From the NCBI GenBank assembly GCA_019802505.1, contig JAFMOC010000002.1:37501-101500 (forward strand): DNA of 64,000 nucleotides. Reading direction: 5' to 3'. The notes beneath the pieces were generated by a model. It was given only the letters and a program-made list of their open reading frames with translations. It was not told where the DNA came from and made no database searches. Made by a program: the position numbers and the translations under genes. Source of the stretch: Corydoras sp. C115 (taxonomy: Eukaryota > Chordata > Actinopteri > Siluriformes > Callichthyidae). Every line of letters starts with the position of its first letter. The first letter of the stretch is position 1. Shown one piece after another: positions 9,130 through 20,135 of the stretch.

Positions 9130-9470
9130 ATGTTAGGAGCTCAGTCCTCTCCTCCTTCTACAGATGTGTGGTGGAGAGCTTCCTGTGTTCCAGCGTCAAT
9201 GTGTGGCACAGGAAAGCTCTGCAGAGGGTGGTAAAGTCTGCACAGAGGACTGTTGGAATCAGCCTCCACACCACCACAGACATCTACACCTCCAGATGTA
9301 GGAAAAGTGCCTCCTGCATCATGAAGGACCCCACTCACCCAGCACACTCACTTTTTATCCCACTCCACTCAGGCAGGAGGCTGCGGAGCATTAAGTGCAA
9401 AACAACAAGACTGAGAAACAGCTTCATAGCAGAAGCTGTAAGACTCTTACACTCCACATAAATCAACAGA
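9130..9470 (+). pseudogene. Rex1/CR1-like LINE ORF2, C-terminal fragment
   Basis: Plus-strand translation gives the end of a fish non-LTR retrotransposon ORF2: 'VVESFLCSSVNVWH', 'ALQRVVKSAQRTVGISL', 'DPTHPAHSLFIPLHSGRRLR', 'KTTRLRNSFIAEAVRLLH', then a stop. That order (HPxHxLFxxLPSGRRYR, then TxRxxNSFxPxAVxLLN) is the post-RT tail of the Rex1/CR1-like group. It is strongly 5'-truncated, as usual for LINE copies. Confidence 0.7.
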
Positions 9471-9533
9471 CACTTCCCAAAACCACTGTAACACTTCATC
9501 ACTTTCCATCTTTTCATCAATTCTCATGGCTGC

Positions 9534-9535
9534 TA

Positions 9536-9562
<27 letters not shown>
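9534..9562. repeat. (ATT)n microsatellite
   Basis: About nine TTA/ATT triplets directly after the LINE fragment, possibly grown from its tail. Confidence 0.85.
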
Positions 9563-9566
<4 letters not shown>

Positions 9567-9653
9567 TTTTTATTGCTACAATATATTTATACTTACATTT
9601 TTATTCTACATTTAAGATTTATATTTTATAATGCTGCTATATTTTAATTCTAA

Positions 9654-9980
9654 CATCCATCCTTCCATCCATTATCTTCCACTTTATCCTCTATTAGAGT
9701 CACGGGGGGTTCCCAGGACACTGGGCAGATATGCCTAGGACAGGGTGCAAATATATCACTGGGCACACACTCACTCACACAGACACGCACACAAACACAC
9801 TATATATGGGGCAATTTAGAGAATTCAATTGACCTTGATTCGTGTTTTTGAACTGTGGGAGGAAACCGGAGAACCCGGAGAAAACCCACGCTGACACGAG
9901 AAGAACATGGAAACTCCACTCAGATTGGGATTTGAAACGGGAATCCCTAGCGCTGAGAGGTGAATGTGCTAACCTCTAAC
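9654..9980 (-). mobile_element. V-SINE copy, head truncated
   Basis: A minus-strand member of the tRNA-derived V-SINE (DANA/HE1-like) family seen many times here. The tail is (GGAT)n near 9656, then the body with 'cccacagttcaaaaacacg' and the tRNA-like B box (altered, 'cgtttcaaatccc'). The last 20 or so bases of the tRNA head are missing. A hAT element abuts at 9981. TTCTAACA stands both before the tail (9648-9655) and after the hAT element (10733-10740), fitting the SINE's own duplication. Confidence 0.85.
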
Positions 9981-10327
9981 TAGGGGTGAGCTGCAATATT
10001 CGCTGATTCGACGATTTGATTCGGAGAACCGTAGTCGACTACGAACCTCATAGTCGAATGTACCATTTTGACCACATGGGGGTGCCCATGGCTGCTGCTA
10101 AGCATTAATTTTTACATGAAATGTCTTTGTTTTCGTTATATATATAGCCTTTTGTCAAATAAAATCATCCTAATTTCTGTTAATTTTTTTTTTTAATGAT
10201 GTGTGCGCTTTAACAATAGGCTACACATTAATCGGGCATCGAATAAAACAAATATTAACATTTATGTGTCTTTTTTCTGGCAGTTACACCCGCAGACTCA
10301 TGTCTGACTCACCCGCACATTCAACAG

Positions 10328-10569
10328 GAAAATTGAACAATTGATGAGGGATGATGCAAATGTTGACATATTAAGAATAAGCAATGTGTCGAGTTTAGTG
10401 GATTGCAGCATGCTAAACAATGGTTTATGGAGATTTATGAGCAAGGAAGAATTTTTAGAAACTCAAAAGAGTTGGTTTGAGCCTAAACAAGAATCAATTA
10501 ATGATTTATTTTGGAAATGTGAGAAATGGATGAAAGATGTCATAAAGCGTGCTGAGGAAAGTAAAAAAG
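10328..10569 (+). repeat. Inverted copy of 8772-9014
   Basis: I see one difference, a single extra C in the source. The shared bases at the left junction are 'gaaaattgaac'. Confidence 0.95.
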
Positions 10570-10631
10570 CACATTCACCTCTCAGCGCTAGGGATTCCCG
10601 TTTCAAATCCCAATCTGAGTGGAGTTTCCAT
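10569..10631 (+). repeat. Inverted copy of 9907-9969 (SINE head)
   Basis: 63 bases with no mismatch to the neighbouring SINE, including that SINE's private changes (gcacattcacc, cgtttcaaatcc). The right junction shares CCAT with the hAT sequence. Confidence 0.95.
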
Positions 10632-10739
10632 CTTGTGGTGAAATTTTAACTGATTCGACTATCAGTCGACTATAGGGAAAATCTGACGAATCAGATTCGA
10701 CTATGAAAATCCTTAGTTAAAGACACCCCTAATTCTAAC

Positions 10740-12765
10740 ATAATATTTTATATTATAATATTTTTTATTCTACCATCCGTGAAACAGAATTTCGTGAACA
10801 TTTCATATACCACATGTTAAATAAATGACAATAAAGTCTCCTTTAGCCCTTAAATGTTAAATACACCTCTTTGCGTCAGTTAGTTAACCATTGGCACTCA
10901 ATTATCCACTGCATCATTTAACAGAAAGCTGTCCGTTTTACAACTTGAGTGTATTATTTTTAATTGAGTGTATTATTTTTAACATGGACTGAACGTACAG
11001 TCATCGTACAGTCATAGTTTTCTTATCCACCAGCTGGCCAGTCTTAAAATACAAATAGAGATTAAAGCTTTAGTTTGGGGCTCCCTCGTGTTGGAAAATA
11101 CTTGAAAATATTCCATGAGTCCTTATCATTAAAGAAGACCTTGTCATTAAGACCTTGTCATTAAACTGTTAATTATTAAGCTCTTAAAGAAACTTCACAA
11201 AAGTAATAAATTTGTCTTAAACAAAAAAAATATTTGATTATGACATGTAAAAGTAGAGGTAATTGAAGAGTTAAAGTCTTTATTCCTCATTTTCCAACAA
11301 CAAGATAAGTAGAGCAAAAATGAGGTGTGTTCAAAATGTATCTGTTACTATATGTGAAGCAGCAAGAGGAACCAAGTTCAGTGCAAAGAAAAAGTGTGCT
11401 TTCCTAAAGTAAGATAAAGTATTCATTTTAATGTGTCAGAAAAATATTAAATAAAGAATTTGAAATGATGCATTTATTTTCTAAGCAGTTTTTCCTATGT
11501 AGGGTCATGTTCTGAAGTGATAAGGCCAATACCAGCAGATATTGATAATCAAGGTTCTTAGTACAACCAAACTGTATGGTATACTATCATGATAAGTTGT
11601 AAGACTACATTTACTCAAAATTATTGTTGCCTGACAGCCAGTAACTAGTATTTCTGGTTTTGCAAAAAAGTCTTTCTCTTTTAAATTATAGAGCCTTCTG
11701 GCTTTCTACCTTTCACTAATGACTACTGGCACATACTGCTACGTAAAGTTATTCTCTTTCATGTAAGCATTAGATGAATGAGCACTTCAATCATCACACT
11801 AGTCTTTCTGGTGAATTTAAAACTTTATGAAACTTTTCACAAAAGATTCAAGGTTGATGGAAACCTCAGTTGGAGTTCGCTCTTTAATGTTGGCTTGATG
11901 TGTCAGATCCAATTTATGTCACAGCTCGACTTTTCAACTTAAGGGAAATGGTTCCCATACCTTATTCTGGAGAACCACCACTCCAGTAATCTCTTTTTAA
12001 GAGCATGGTGGACTGTCACTTTACTTAGAATTTTGAGCAGGTGAGATAAGAACAGAGATTATTAAAATCAATAAAAGAAGAGAAATAGTGTTGAAACTCT
12101 TCTAATATGCAAAATGTTTTCGCAAAACTGTTGTATGATAGTTATGTATGTATGATAGTTTAGTATGTAATGGTCTTAGTACTGTATGTAAGAGGGAATG
12201 GGACAAACAAAAGAAATCAAGAGAATAGCAACAAAGAGGATGCAGGAGAGTAAAGGATGACTCTCAGATGGTGTTATTAAAGGAACATATGGCTCCCTGC
12301 TGCTCTGCATTGGCTGGACTTCAGTATTCACTCAAAAACAGATTTGCATAATTCAAATTGGCCCTTCAGGCTGAATTTTTATCACCCACAGAAGAAACAT
12401 GCTAAACAGTAGTTGTACATGAAAATCTACTCCAAAGTGACTGGTATTTGAGAGTAAAAGTCTGAGTTTTATATAAAACCATGACAAATATACATCACAT
12501 GCATTGGGTGTAACAGATTAGGTATCTAGGCATTAAAAAAGTGGTTCTCATGCTTATCTTGTTAACTAAGTCTATGTTCTTTGCAGCTTTCAGAACATGA
12601 ATACAGAGATATTTTCTAAGTATAGCTACTAATGCCAGTACAACTACTCTTTATTTTTTTTACTGTAAGTATTACTATAAGCATCTGTATTACTAGTACT
12701 AGTACACAATATTGATAGAACCACTGAAACACTCAAACATTTAATGGCATCTCATTTTAAATTCA
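10740..12765. other. Kinase gene intron 1, unique AT-rich sequence
   Basis: I see no coding region, known repeat or RNA gene here, apart from short tandem echoes ('tgtattatttttaattgag' twice near 10945-10980 and 'gtacagtcatc' twice near 11000). Confidence 0.5.
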
Positions 12766-12995
12766 GGGGTGTGGTAGCTCAGTTCAGGGGCGTGGTAGCT
12801 CAGTGGTTAGGGCGTTGGGCTATCAATCTGAAGGTTGGGGGTTCAAATCCCCCAGATCCATTGAAGTTACCAGTGTGGGTCCTTGAGCAAGACCCTTAAC
12901 CCTCATTGCTCCAGGGATGTTGTGATTAACCCTGTGCTTGCTTTTTAAGTCGCTTTGGATAAAAGCGTCTGCTAAATGACCCAATGTAATGCAAA
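12766..12995 (+). mobile_element. tRNA-derived SINE with L2-type tail
   Basis: A tRNA-like head (A box 'tggtagctcagtggtta', B box 'ggttcaaatcc') is followed by 'ccttgagcaagacccttaac' and the tail 'gtcgctttggataaaagcgt'. The tail block is shared with the 3' end of fish L2 LINEs, which presumably move it. The first 20 bases of the head are present twice in tandem. Confidence 0.8.
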
Positions 12996-13488
12996 TGTAA
13001 ATCCACCCCTCCTTTTGCAGCTATAACAGCTATAATTATTTTGTAAAGGCTACCTATAATGTGTGTCTGAGTTATTTGACCATTTATTCAGAAGATCAAT
13101 TGTTAGGTCAGACACTAGTGCTGGCCTAAAGGGCCTGGAGCCCAATCTTCATAGGGTTGAGTTCGGGTTATAAGATGTGTCTCAATATCCTTGGCAATAT
13201 TGGTTATTTAAAGCATCCTTCAAAGACTAATACCACTACAGTCACTAATACAACAGCAGCTACAACAAATACTACCATCGCTATTGCTTCTACTACAAGA
13301 ACTAGAACTACAACTACCTTTAAAATTTTAAACACAGTTATTAATGATTTTGATACAATTATATCTGCTGCTTTGTTGCATGGTATCTGCATCTGTATTT
13401 AATTAAAACCATTATTCCATCTTATATTTCTGTTTTCTGTGTGAAACCCCATGGTCAAATTTCTTCATACATGTGTAAAAAGCAATTA

Positions 13489-13566
13489 CTTTACATTTAG
13501 TTATTTAGCAGAATCATTTATCCAAGTAACTTTCAAGTGACAGAACAACACGAGTCAGTATGTTAG
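13489..13566 (-). repeat. L2-type LINE/SINE tail fragment
   Basis: 'tttacatttagttatttagcag' and 'atttatccaagtaacttt' are a diverged reverse complement of the L2 tail. Between 13000 and 13490 there is only an imperfect ACT/ACA-rich stretch at 13225-13315. Confidence 0.55.
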
Positions 13567-13968
13567 GAAGGAACTAGACTTTATAAAACATACAACATGA
13601 CTGAGCCAGATTGCTAGTTTATTGTCTTTAATATAATGTTTAATATAATATAAACTATTATATATAAACCATTAATTACTAATTTACCAATTTAATCAGA
13701 TCATATTATATACCACAATCGTTGACCTTTAATTGAGGTGGTGACAATCTAAAAAGTTACAACTGTGCTTTTCCTGGTTTTATCCAGCAGCTGCTTCTGG
13801 GGAAACACAAAAAACTAATAGACCAATTAAAACAAATAATCTGTAACGTATATACAATCTTCAAACATTATAAAAGTCTAGCATGTCCTTGGCCTGTCTT
13901 AAGGTTTCCTTGCAGTTGGTTGTGTGTCGAATAGTTTTTTTTTAAATTGTACAATAAATATTGTAAAT

Positions 13969-14337
13969 GGGTGACATGGTGCTTAGTAGTTAGCACCTCT
14001 AAGCACTAAGGATCCAGGTTTGAATCCGAGTCTGAGTGGAGTTTTCATTTTCTCCCTGTGTCTGCGTGGGATTCTTCCGGGTTCTCCAGTTTCCTCTCAC
14101 AGTCCAAAAACATGGATTCAAGGTCAATTGAATGTTGTAAATTGCCCCATATAGAGTGTGTTTGTGTGTGTGTGTCTGTGTGAGTGAGTGTGTGCCCAGT
14201 GATAGACTGACGCCCTGTCCTGGGTTTATCTGCGCAGTGCCCAAAATGTTCTCGCCTGGATAAGCATGAGGTACCCCAACGAGAACCTAGTTGAGGACAC
14301 CTTAAGATAATGAATGAATGAATTAATTAATTAATTA
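13969..14337 (+). mobile_element. V-SINE copy
   Basis: Nearly full length: tRNA-like head 'ggtgacatggtgcttagtag', then the conserved central part and a (GAAT)n tail. It is diverged from the younger copies. Confidence 0.85.
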
Positions 14338-15971
14338 AATATTGTAACTAGATGTCTGAACAAAAACGCTAAGGAATTATGGTCATTTTGGGCTATCCCA
14401 ATCGATGAACCCAGCCATTCTGCACAAGACAAATATATCCAACGCTTATATCATCATTTTCTATTTACAACTCATAGTTTGTTACCATATGTAAGTAGTG
14501 GTACAAGGATTTTAAAATTGGGAGCTTTGTCCACTGGCTCCATTACCTCATTCTGATTGTTCATTCATTCTGACCACAACTTCAAGACCGCAATAAAAGT
14601 CCATGATTCATTATATTCATATACTTATGAACTCTAGAATAATACATTTGAAATCAAGATTTACTTGAGAAACTTGAGACAATGACTGGCATCTCTAAAT
14701 TTAAGGCCATGACTATGTTCGGAATAAAGGATGTCTTACACCCATTGAAAATCAATCATTGGGTTTACAGTTTTACACTCAACTGCAAACCAGAGTGTTG
14801 AATATCCAAAACAAAATAATTTCAATTTATCATCAGACTGTGACTTAAAAGCCTGTCCATTAATATCGAAAACAGGGCTGGAGATAAGGTATAACCCTGA
14901 TAGAAGACACTCAAAAAAGATTTACTTCAAGGAGTATGAACTCAGCTTTAATCATTGCTGTACAGAAAATGAGAAAACCAGGCATCCATACTCTTGCAGC
15001 ATTCCACACAGGAACTTCATTGTCAGAGCTTAGAACACTGTAAAACTGCATTGAAACAATGTACTATTGCAAAAAGTATTGGAGTATCTGGTTTAAACCT
15101 ATTCACTAAACCTTTACTTTGCCCCAATAAGGAATCAAACTCAGACAGGTACTTGTTGTTAAGCAGATGAATGGTTCAAAAATATTTTATGCTGTTTGGC
15201 ACAGCAGACTGATGCATATACCAACTGCTGCATGTGTGGCATTTTCATAGTTTGAGAAAGCTACAGATAGCATTTGCAACCAATAGTCAATGCTTATCAT
15301 AGTGGCTAATGTTAATTCTGTCAGTGCAAGAGAATGCCAAGAAATCTTGGCATTTGGTCTGTGGAACACTGATGGACAAATAGCTTTGGACTGCATCCAA
15401 TTTGGCAAAGAAGGAAAATGTCTAGTTGAAACATTAGGATATTACTAATGCAGAGACCTCAATTCACCCAGTTAGTCACATCCACATGATATTGTTAACC
15501 ATTTGTTCTAGAAATAGTATTTAAAAAATGAATACATTAAGCATTTTAGTTTAACAAAAGTAGTTTTTTTAATGGGTCTCAGCCAAAAAGATACAATTTG
15601 TAAGTTGTAAGCAAACTGTGCACATACCCCAGACATTATTTCTCTGATAAACTGGTGTTATTTGGCCTACATTTAATGTAGAGCAGAACAGGAAGTCAAG
15701 CCAATGAGTAAAATTAGCTATCTTGGCAACCATAAACAAAAGTACCCATGCGATTATCAATTAAGTATATATAGATCACCTAACCTAATCCATTTACCCA
15801 TTCTCCATGTTAAGTAAGAGAATGCTAGGCCATTTAAATTATTAAATTATTATATATCAAATGAAACATTTAGCTAGTTGTCTATAAACTGAGCATATTT
15901 AGGAACCGCAGTGTTAAACAGTTATGCTAAAATGGAGCTTGTGGGATAAAGTGAAGTAAATTGAGTCAGTG
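14338..15971. other. Kinase gene intron 1, no recognisable feature
   Basis: AT-rich with no splice-bounded coding segment and no repeat I recognise. Short open frames near 15190-15400 and 15570-15760 look random. Confidence 0.45.
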
Positions 15972-16293
15972 TGTCATGGTGCCGTCTGCACCATACCTGG
16001 GATTTTGTTTTGGATTAGGGTGTGTTCTTTAGTTCCAGGCCTTTTAGTTAATTGACTGCCAGCTTTAGTTTTGCTTAGTGCATGTTTCTGTTAATTAACT
16101 TGTGCCTGTGTTCCTTATTTAAGCCTGTCTTAGACCTCTGTAGACCAGAGGTCATCAGTAATGTTTTGTCCCAGATACCTGGATTTTTATTCTTGGTTTC
16201 TTTGTGTTTTTGATCAATTTAATAAAGTTACTGTGTTTTCTCTACCTGGTACTTTGTGTATCCCTACACTGCATTCACGGACCAAGCATTACA
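15972..16293 (+). mobile_element. Solo LTR (gypsy-like)
   Basis: A 322-bp unit from TGTCATGGTGCC to AAGCATTACA. It contains a TATTTAAG promoter-like box near 16117 and AATAAA near 16220, the expected LTR order on the plus strand. There is no internal region. CAGTG is found immediately left and overlapping the right end, so the 5-bp duplication is plausible but the exact end is uncertain. Confidence 0.6.
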
Positions 16294-17948
16294 GTGTTTA
16301 AAATCAACCCCACAATTTTGAATAATATAAAATAAGCTTAAATAATGTGTGTTCTGTGACTATTAAAAAGACTAAATAATGACAACAATAAAAAAAAAAA
16401 TTTAATTAAACAATAAAATGAGTGATAGTCAATTTGAAGCACAAAATGCCACACTATAGCATCATTGCCATGCTAAAAATAATCCACCATTCAAGTATTA
16501 TCCCCTCCAACGATGTACAGACCATAAAATAACATGTTACATTAGGAAAAATAGAAAATGTATTACAATCTGTATCTGCAGCACTGACTTGCAAATTAAG
16601 CTGATAACATAAAAGTGTATGGAAAAAGTGAATTGGTGTTTTTGCTTTCATGAATAATCCCCCAGGAAGAACAGCTCTCCAAGATGTCATCAAGTAAAAC
16701 CATACACGTAACAAAAGCATGTATTGGTTCAAAACAAAAGTAAATTAGGTCAAAACCTATATATACCTGCAAGGAAATAAACTCAAACCAATCGACTCAA
16801 ATTTCATTTGTCACATGCTAAATAATACACAGAATATCTAGCAAAGAACTGCAACACCAATTTCACAACCCCAGTAATTTCTTTCTACCAGTCAAATAAA
16901 CCATATGATCAAGGGAATCATTTAATCACGCTGTATAAACTATGGTATAAAAAGGAAAAGCAAACACATTGCTATTCTCATTAGGGGAGAAAAAGTGTGA
17001 CTGCTACTAAAATAATCCACTAGAGGCCTACTTTTAAAGCGCTAATAAAAAGGTAACTGCATCTCAGCAGTTATTGGTGAATTTAAATATTATTTGATGA
17101 TATTTCAAAGATATCAAGATGGTGAACCACTGCTTTCCAAATGGAAATTATTTTTTTGAGTTCACACAGTGAGTGGGAGATGAGATGCACTAATGAGAAA
17201 AACTCACTGCAATGTATTATCTCATTCTGCTTATGAAGTGGAATAAAACCAATTCCCTCAAGTGTTAACAACAGTGGATTTGGGTGTTTACACACCTATA
17301 GTTTGCATGCTCTGGTTTAAGCAAGTTAATGCAATCTAAACTTAAAATTTAAAGTTAAACTTAAAGCATTTTCCAATTGGTTTGGTTTCTTTTCACAAAG
17401 AGAAAATCCAAAAGCACCAAAAATGCATTATAACAAACCACATTGAAATGCTCCTGCTGCTAATTGTTCAGACATGTCTGGGATGGGATCAGGAAGGTAA
17501 ATACAAGCAAAAAAGTAGACAAGTACATATTTCTATTCAATTTTACAATGGAAAGGTGCTGATTAGGATGTGCTAACTTAAGGGCACCACACTGGCAAAT
17601 AACTTTACATGACATTTCACATATGGCCATATTGTTTTTTGAAACACAAAAAATTGACTTATGATGAAGTACATATGAGACCAAAAGTATTTTGTAATTT
17701 ATGGGACCCCACTATCCTTTTTCCTGAATTAATTGTCTTTGTGTAGTTTTGTTTTTGTGGTTAAGTAATTTTATCATTTATCCAATGCTCATTATTAATA
17801 AGAGTAAATCAATTTATTTTTGGTAAAAAAAATAATGAATCGATTTTGTCGCCAATATTCATTCTGTTTAAAATTTTCTACATTACAACAATTTTTGATA
17901 CTTTTATTGTTGTGTGTGACCTCAAAGGTGTTTAGCTTATTGATACAT
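16294..17948. other. Kinase gene intron 1, no recognisable feature
   Basis: AT-rich, with several short open frames lacking any protein similarity I can see. Confidence 0.45.
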
Positions 17949-17960
17949 GCATGGCAGCAT

Positions 17961-18315
17961 CCATCCATCCATTATCTTCCACCCCATCCTATATTAGGGT
18001 CACTTGGGGGGGGGGGGGGGGGTTCCCCATGCCCATCCAGGGGAGAACGCCCTGGGCGCCGGGCAGACACACCCAGGACAGGGCGCCAATCTATCGCTGG
18101 GGGACACACTCACTCACACACATACACACTCTATATGGGGCAATTTGGAGAAGTCAATTGACTTGATCCATGTTTTTAGACTGTGGGAGGAAACTGGAGA
18201 ACCCGGAGGAAACCCACGCGGACACGGGGAGAACATGGAAACTCCACCCAGATGGGGATTCGAACCGGGAATCCGTAGTGCTGTGAGGCGAACTTGCTAA
18301 CCACTAAGCCACCGT
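17961..18315 (-). mobile_element. V-SINE copy with 12-bp target duplication
   Basis: Minus-strand copy with a (GGAT)n tail and a G18 run in the body. GCATGGCAGCAT flanks it at 17949-17960 and 18316-18327. Confidence 0.9.
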
Positions 18316-18389
18316 GCATGGCAGCATATCTTTACAAATAGCACAGTCTTGCAGAAGCATGTTTAGTTGGCCTGGGTAGAAACAGTTCA

Positions 18390-18690
18390 TCAAGGTGCTG
18401 GACCCTGTCATGGATAACTTTTTTCTGCATTCCATACTTCAACTGCTTTCCTAGAACCATCACTTAAAAGCTGGGAGTGTTTTGTCCCAGTTGATAGAAG
18501 AAGAAGGCCTACTGATACATAACCAGCCAATCATCCCAAAGAAATACAGCACCATAGAAAAGGACAGTCTGGCTACCAAGTGGGCAATGCTTACTCTCTA
18601 GTATTACCCACTGAGACACAAATTTTCACTCTGTTTGGCCTTTGATCTGGTTGCAGTGTTTTCACCACATGTAAAACAATGTGAGGTCCA
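18390..18690 (+). pseudogene. Ty3/gypsy RNase H fragment
   Basis: Plus-strand translation in broken frame shows 'GSVLSQLIEEEGLLI' and 'KKYSTIEKDSLATKWAMLTL', matching the gypsy RNase H segment (GAVLSQ ... YSTIEKECLAIKWAxxxLRYYLxG). A stop follows Leu of 'MLTL'. No integrase follows. Confidence 0.72.
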
Positions 18691-19880
18691 CTTACTATTG
18701 GCATTTGTGTCAACAACTGGTAAATTTCATGTTGGTCCACAAATTAAGGGAACAGTTGGCAGTCCCTCTTCCATCAATGGAAAGTCATAACAACAGATGG
18801 ACAGTTGCCCAGTCTGCATCAGGTGGTTAGGTTCTGTAGTAATATGTAGACTAGATGGATTAGATAAAGTGGGTAATGACTTATAGAATTTACTACAGGA
18901 GCTCTCTTTTCTTATATTATGAAAACATGCTAGCAGATGAATTGGGGCAACAAAATTGCCTTAGGTGTGAAAGTGTTTGTATATGTTTGTCTATGTTTCT
19001 GTTCTGTAGACTGGTATTATATCTAAAAGGGTACCCGACATTTGCATAAGCGAATCATAAAATCATAAGCGAAATCATAAAAAATGTGCACTGTATCCTC
19101 ATGGTTCTTTTAACACTCGGCAGAAACACTTTAATACTCAGCAGAAATTCCTTTTTTTTTTTTTTAAATATTAGTCTTGTTCTGTCACCAACTTTCGTCT
19201 CTCCAAGAACCCAAATTGTTAGAATTTAAAGTAAATACCAATGGTCAATGAGGTTTTCTGTTATTTAGAACACAAACAGAAACAGTTCAGCCCGGGAACT
19301 GAACTGTTTTTTTTTATTAACCTAATGTAAATACTGCTTTTGGTAATAGATCTATTTCTAACATTGTAGTTAATGTTCCTCGTTGTCTCATTATTGGCTT
19401 CACTACTCTTTAGTGATAATTGTAAGCTATAATTGTAAATGTTACCTCAGATAGAAGACTACACTTTCCTTTTCATATCCATGAGTGATGGGCTTAGACC
19501 CCTGTGCAACTTGAGTGCCTAGGACAATGTTTTGAAAATCATTGTCCAAGGACAAAAAAACTGACGTACGGCAAAGTATACACTTTATTAACACAATGAA
19601 CTGGGAATTATTATTTTTTTCTTTTTTACAAGATTTTCCAGAGTGTCTGTGTGTGATCTTTTTTTTTTTTAAAGCCATTTGTTCTGTATTGTAATTGCTT
19701 TGGTAGTTCATATGCAACTCACTATAGCCTAAAATAATAGGTTTAAAATAAATAAATTAGCATACCTAAATACCAAACTTCAAATTACACTTGCTATCGA
19801 GGTAGCCAAAAGACTTTTATGTTTCTATGCATGCTGATAGAAATAAAAAATAAACAAACATGTGAATTAAATGTAAGTAC
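18691..19880. other. Kinase gene intron 1, 5' end
   Basis: Nothing recognisable apart from poly-T runs near 19150, 19310 and 19660. The donor site of exon 1 lies at 19880-19875. Confidence 0.45.
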
Positions 19881-20110
19881 CAAATGAAGTCAGTGCAGTG
19901 GCTGCAGAAAGTGGGCTGTTTGAAGAACCGCGCAGTGAACTGATGGTCTTTCACTTCTACAATCCTCTTGTGCTTGAGTGCGCCCTTCCTCTGGAAGACT
20001 GGAAGCCTAGGGGGAGGTGAGAGTGGCGATGGCAGGGGAGAGGAGGAGGGCGAAGGGGAGGACAGAGCCATTGGGGACATGGATTGAGATGGAGAGACCG
20101 GGGTGGACAT
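19881..20110 (-). CDS. prkcg: Conventional protein kinase C, first coding exon
   Basis: Encodes the N-terminus of a calcium- and diacylglycerol-dependent kinase. About 40 Ser/Pro-rich residues (MSTPVSPSQSMSP...) lead to the autoinhibitory pseudosubstrate RKGALKHK and the first half of the C1A zinc finger, HQFTARFFKQPTFCSHC, ending within the Trp codon of TDFIW. The donor is 'gtactt', in the phase required by exon 2. Pseudosubstrate followed directly by C1 is the hallmark of alpha, beta and gamma isoforms. The Ser/Pro-rich leader is longer than in the mammalian proteins I recall. I start at the ATG at 20110; one base upstream is a strong acceptor (pyrimidine tract then 'caacag'), so a 5' UTR exon upstream is likely. 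The gamma assignment rests on linkage to grin2d and on the exon 3 linker. A further in-frame ATG follows 10 codons later. Confidence 0.93.
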
Positions 20111-20111
20111 G

Positions 20112-20135
20112 CTGTTGAAAGACAAAGGGCAGAGG
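20112..20135 (-). promoter_or_regulatory. Probable 3' splice site just before the kinase start codon
   Basis: On the minus strand, 'cccctctgccctttgtcttt' then 'caacag' precedes CATG. This is a textbook acceptor, implying a spliced 5' UTR or an alternative upstream coding exon. No upstream exon was identified. Confidence 0.55.

Larger units (their letters stand above)
9981..10731. mobile_element. hAT-type non-autonomous transposon with a templated insertion
   Basis: It starts TAGGGGTG and ends CACCCCTA, inverted termini typical of hAT elements. Adjacent 8-mers CCTCTAAC and ATTCTAAC agree at 6 of 8 positions. The left 235 bases and right 104 bases match the 408-bp copy at 42921-43328 in inverse orientation. 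The middle does not: 10216-10327 is of unknown origin, 10328-10569 is an inverted copy of 8772-9014, and 10569-10631 is an inverted copy of 9907-9969. There is no transposase. The 102-residue open frame across the middle is a by-product of the captured DNA. Confidence 0.82.

Noticed and set aside
12787..12862. Possible functional tRNA gene
   Set aside because: A and B boxes are present but the acceptor ends do not pair well and the sequence continues into a SINE body and L2 tail.
13157..13402. Thr-rich open frame on the plus strand
   Set aside because: It is the translation of an imperfect ACT/ACA repeat.
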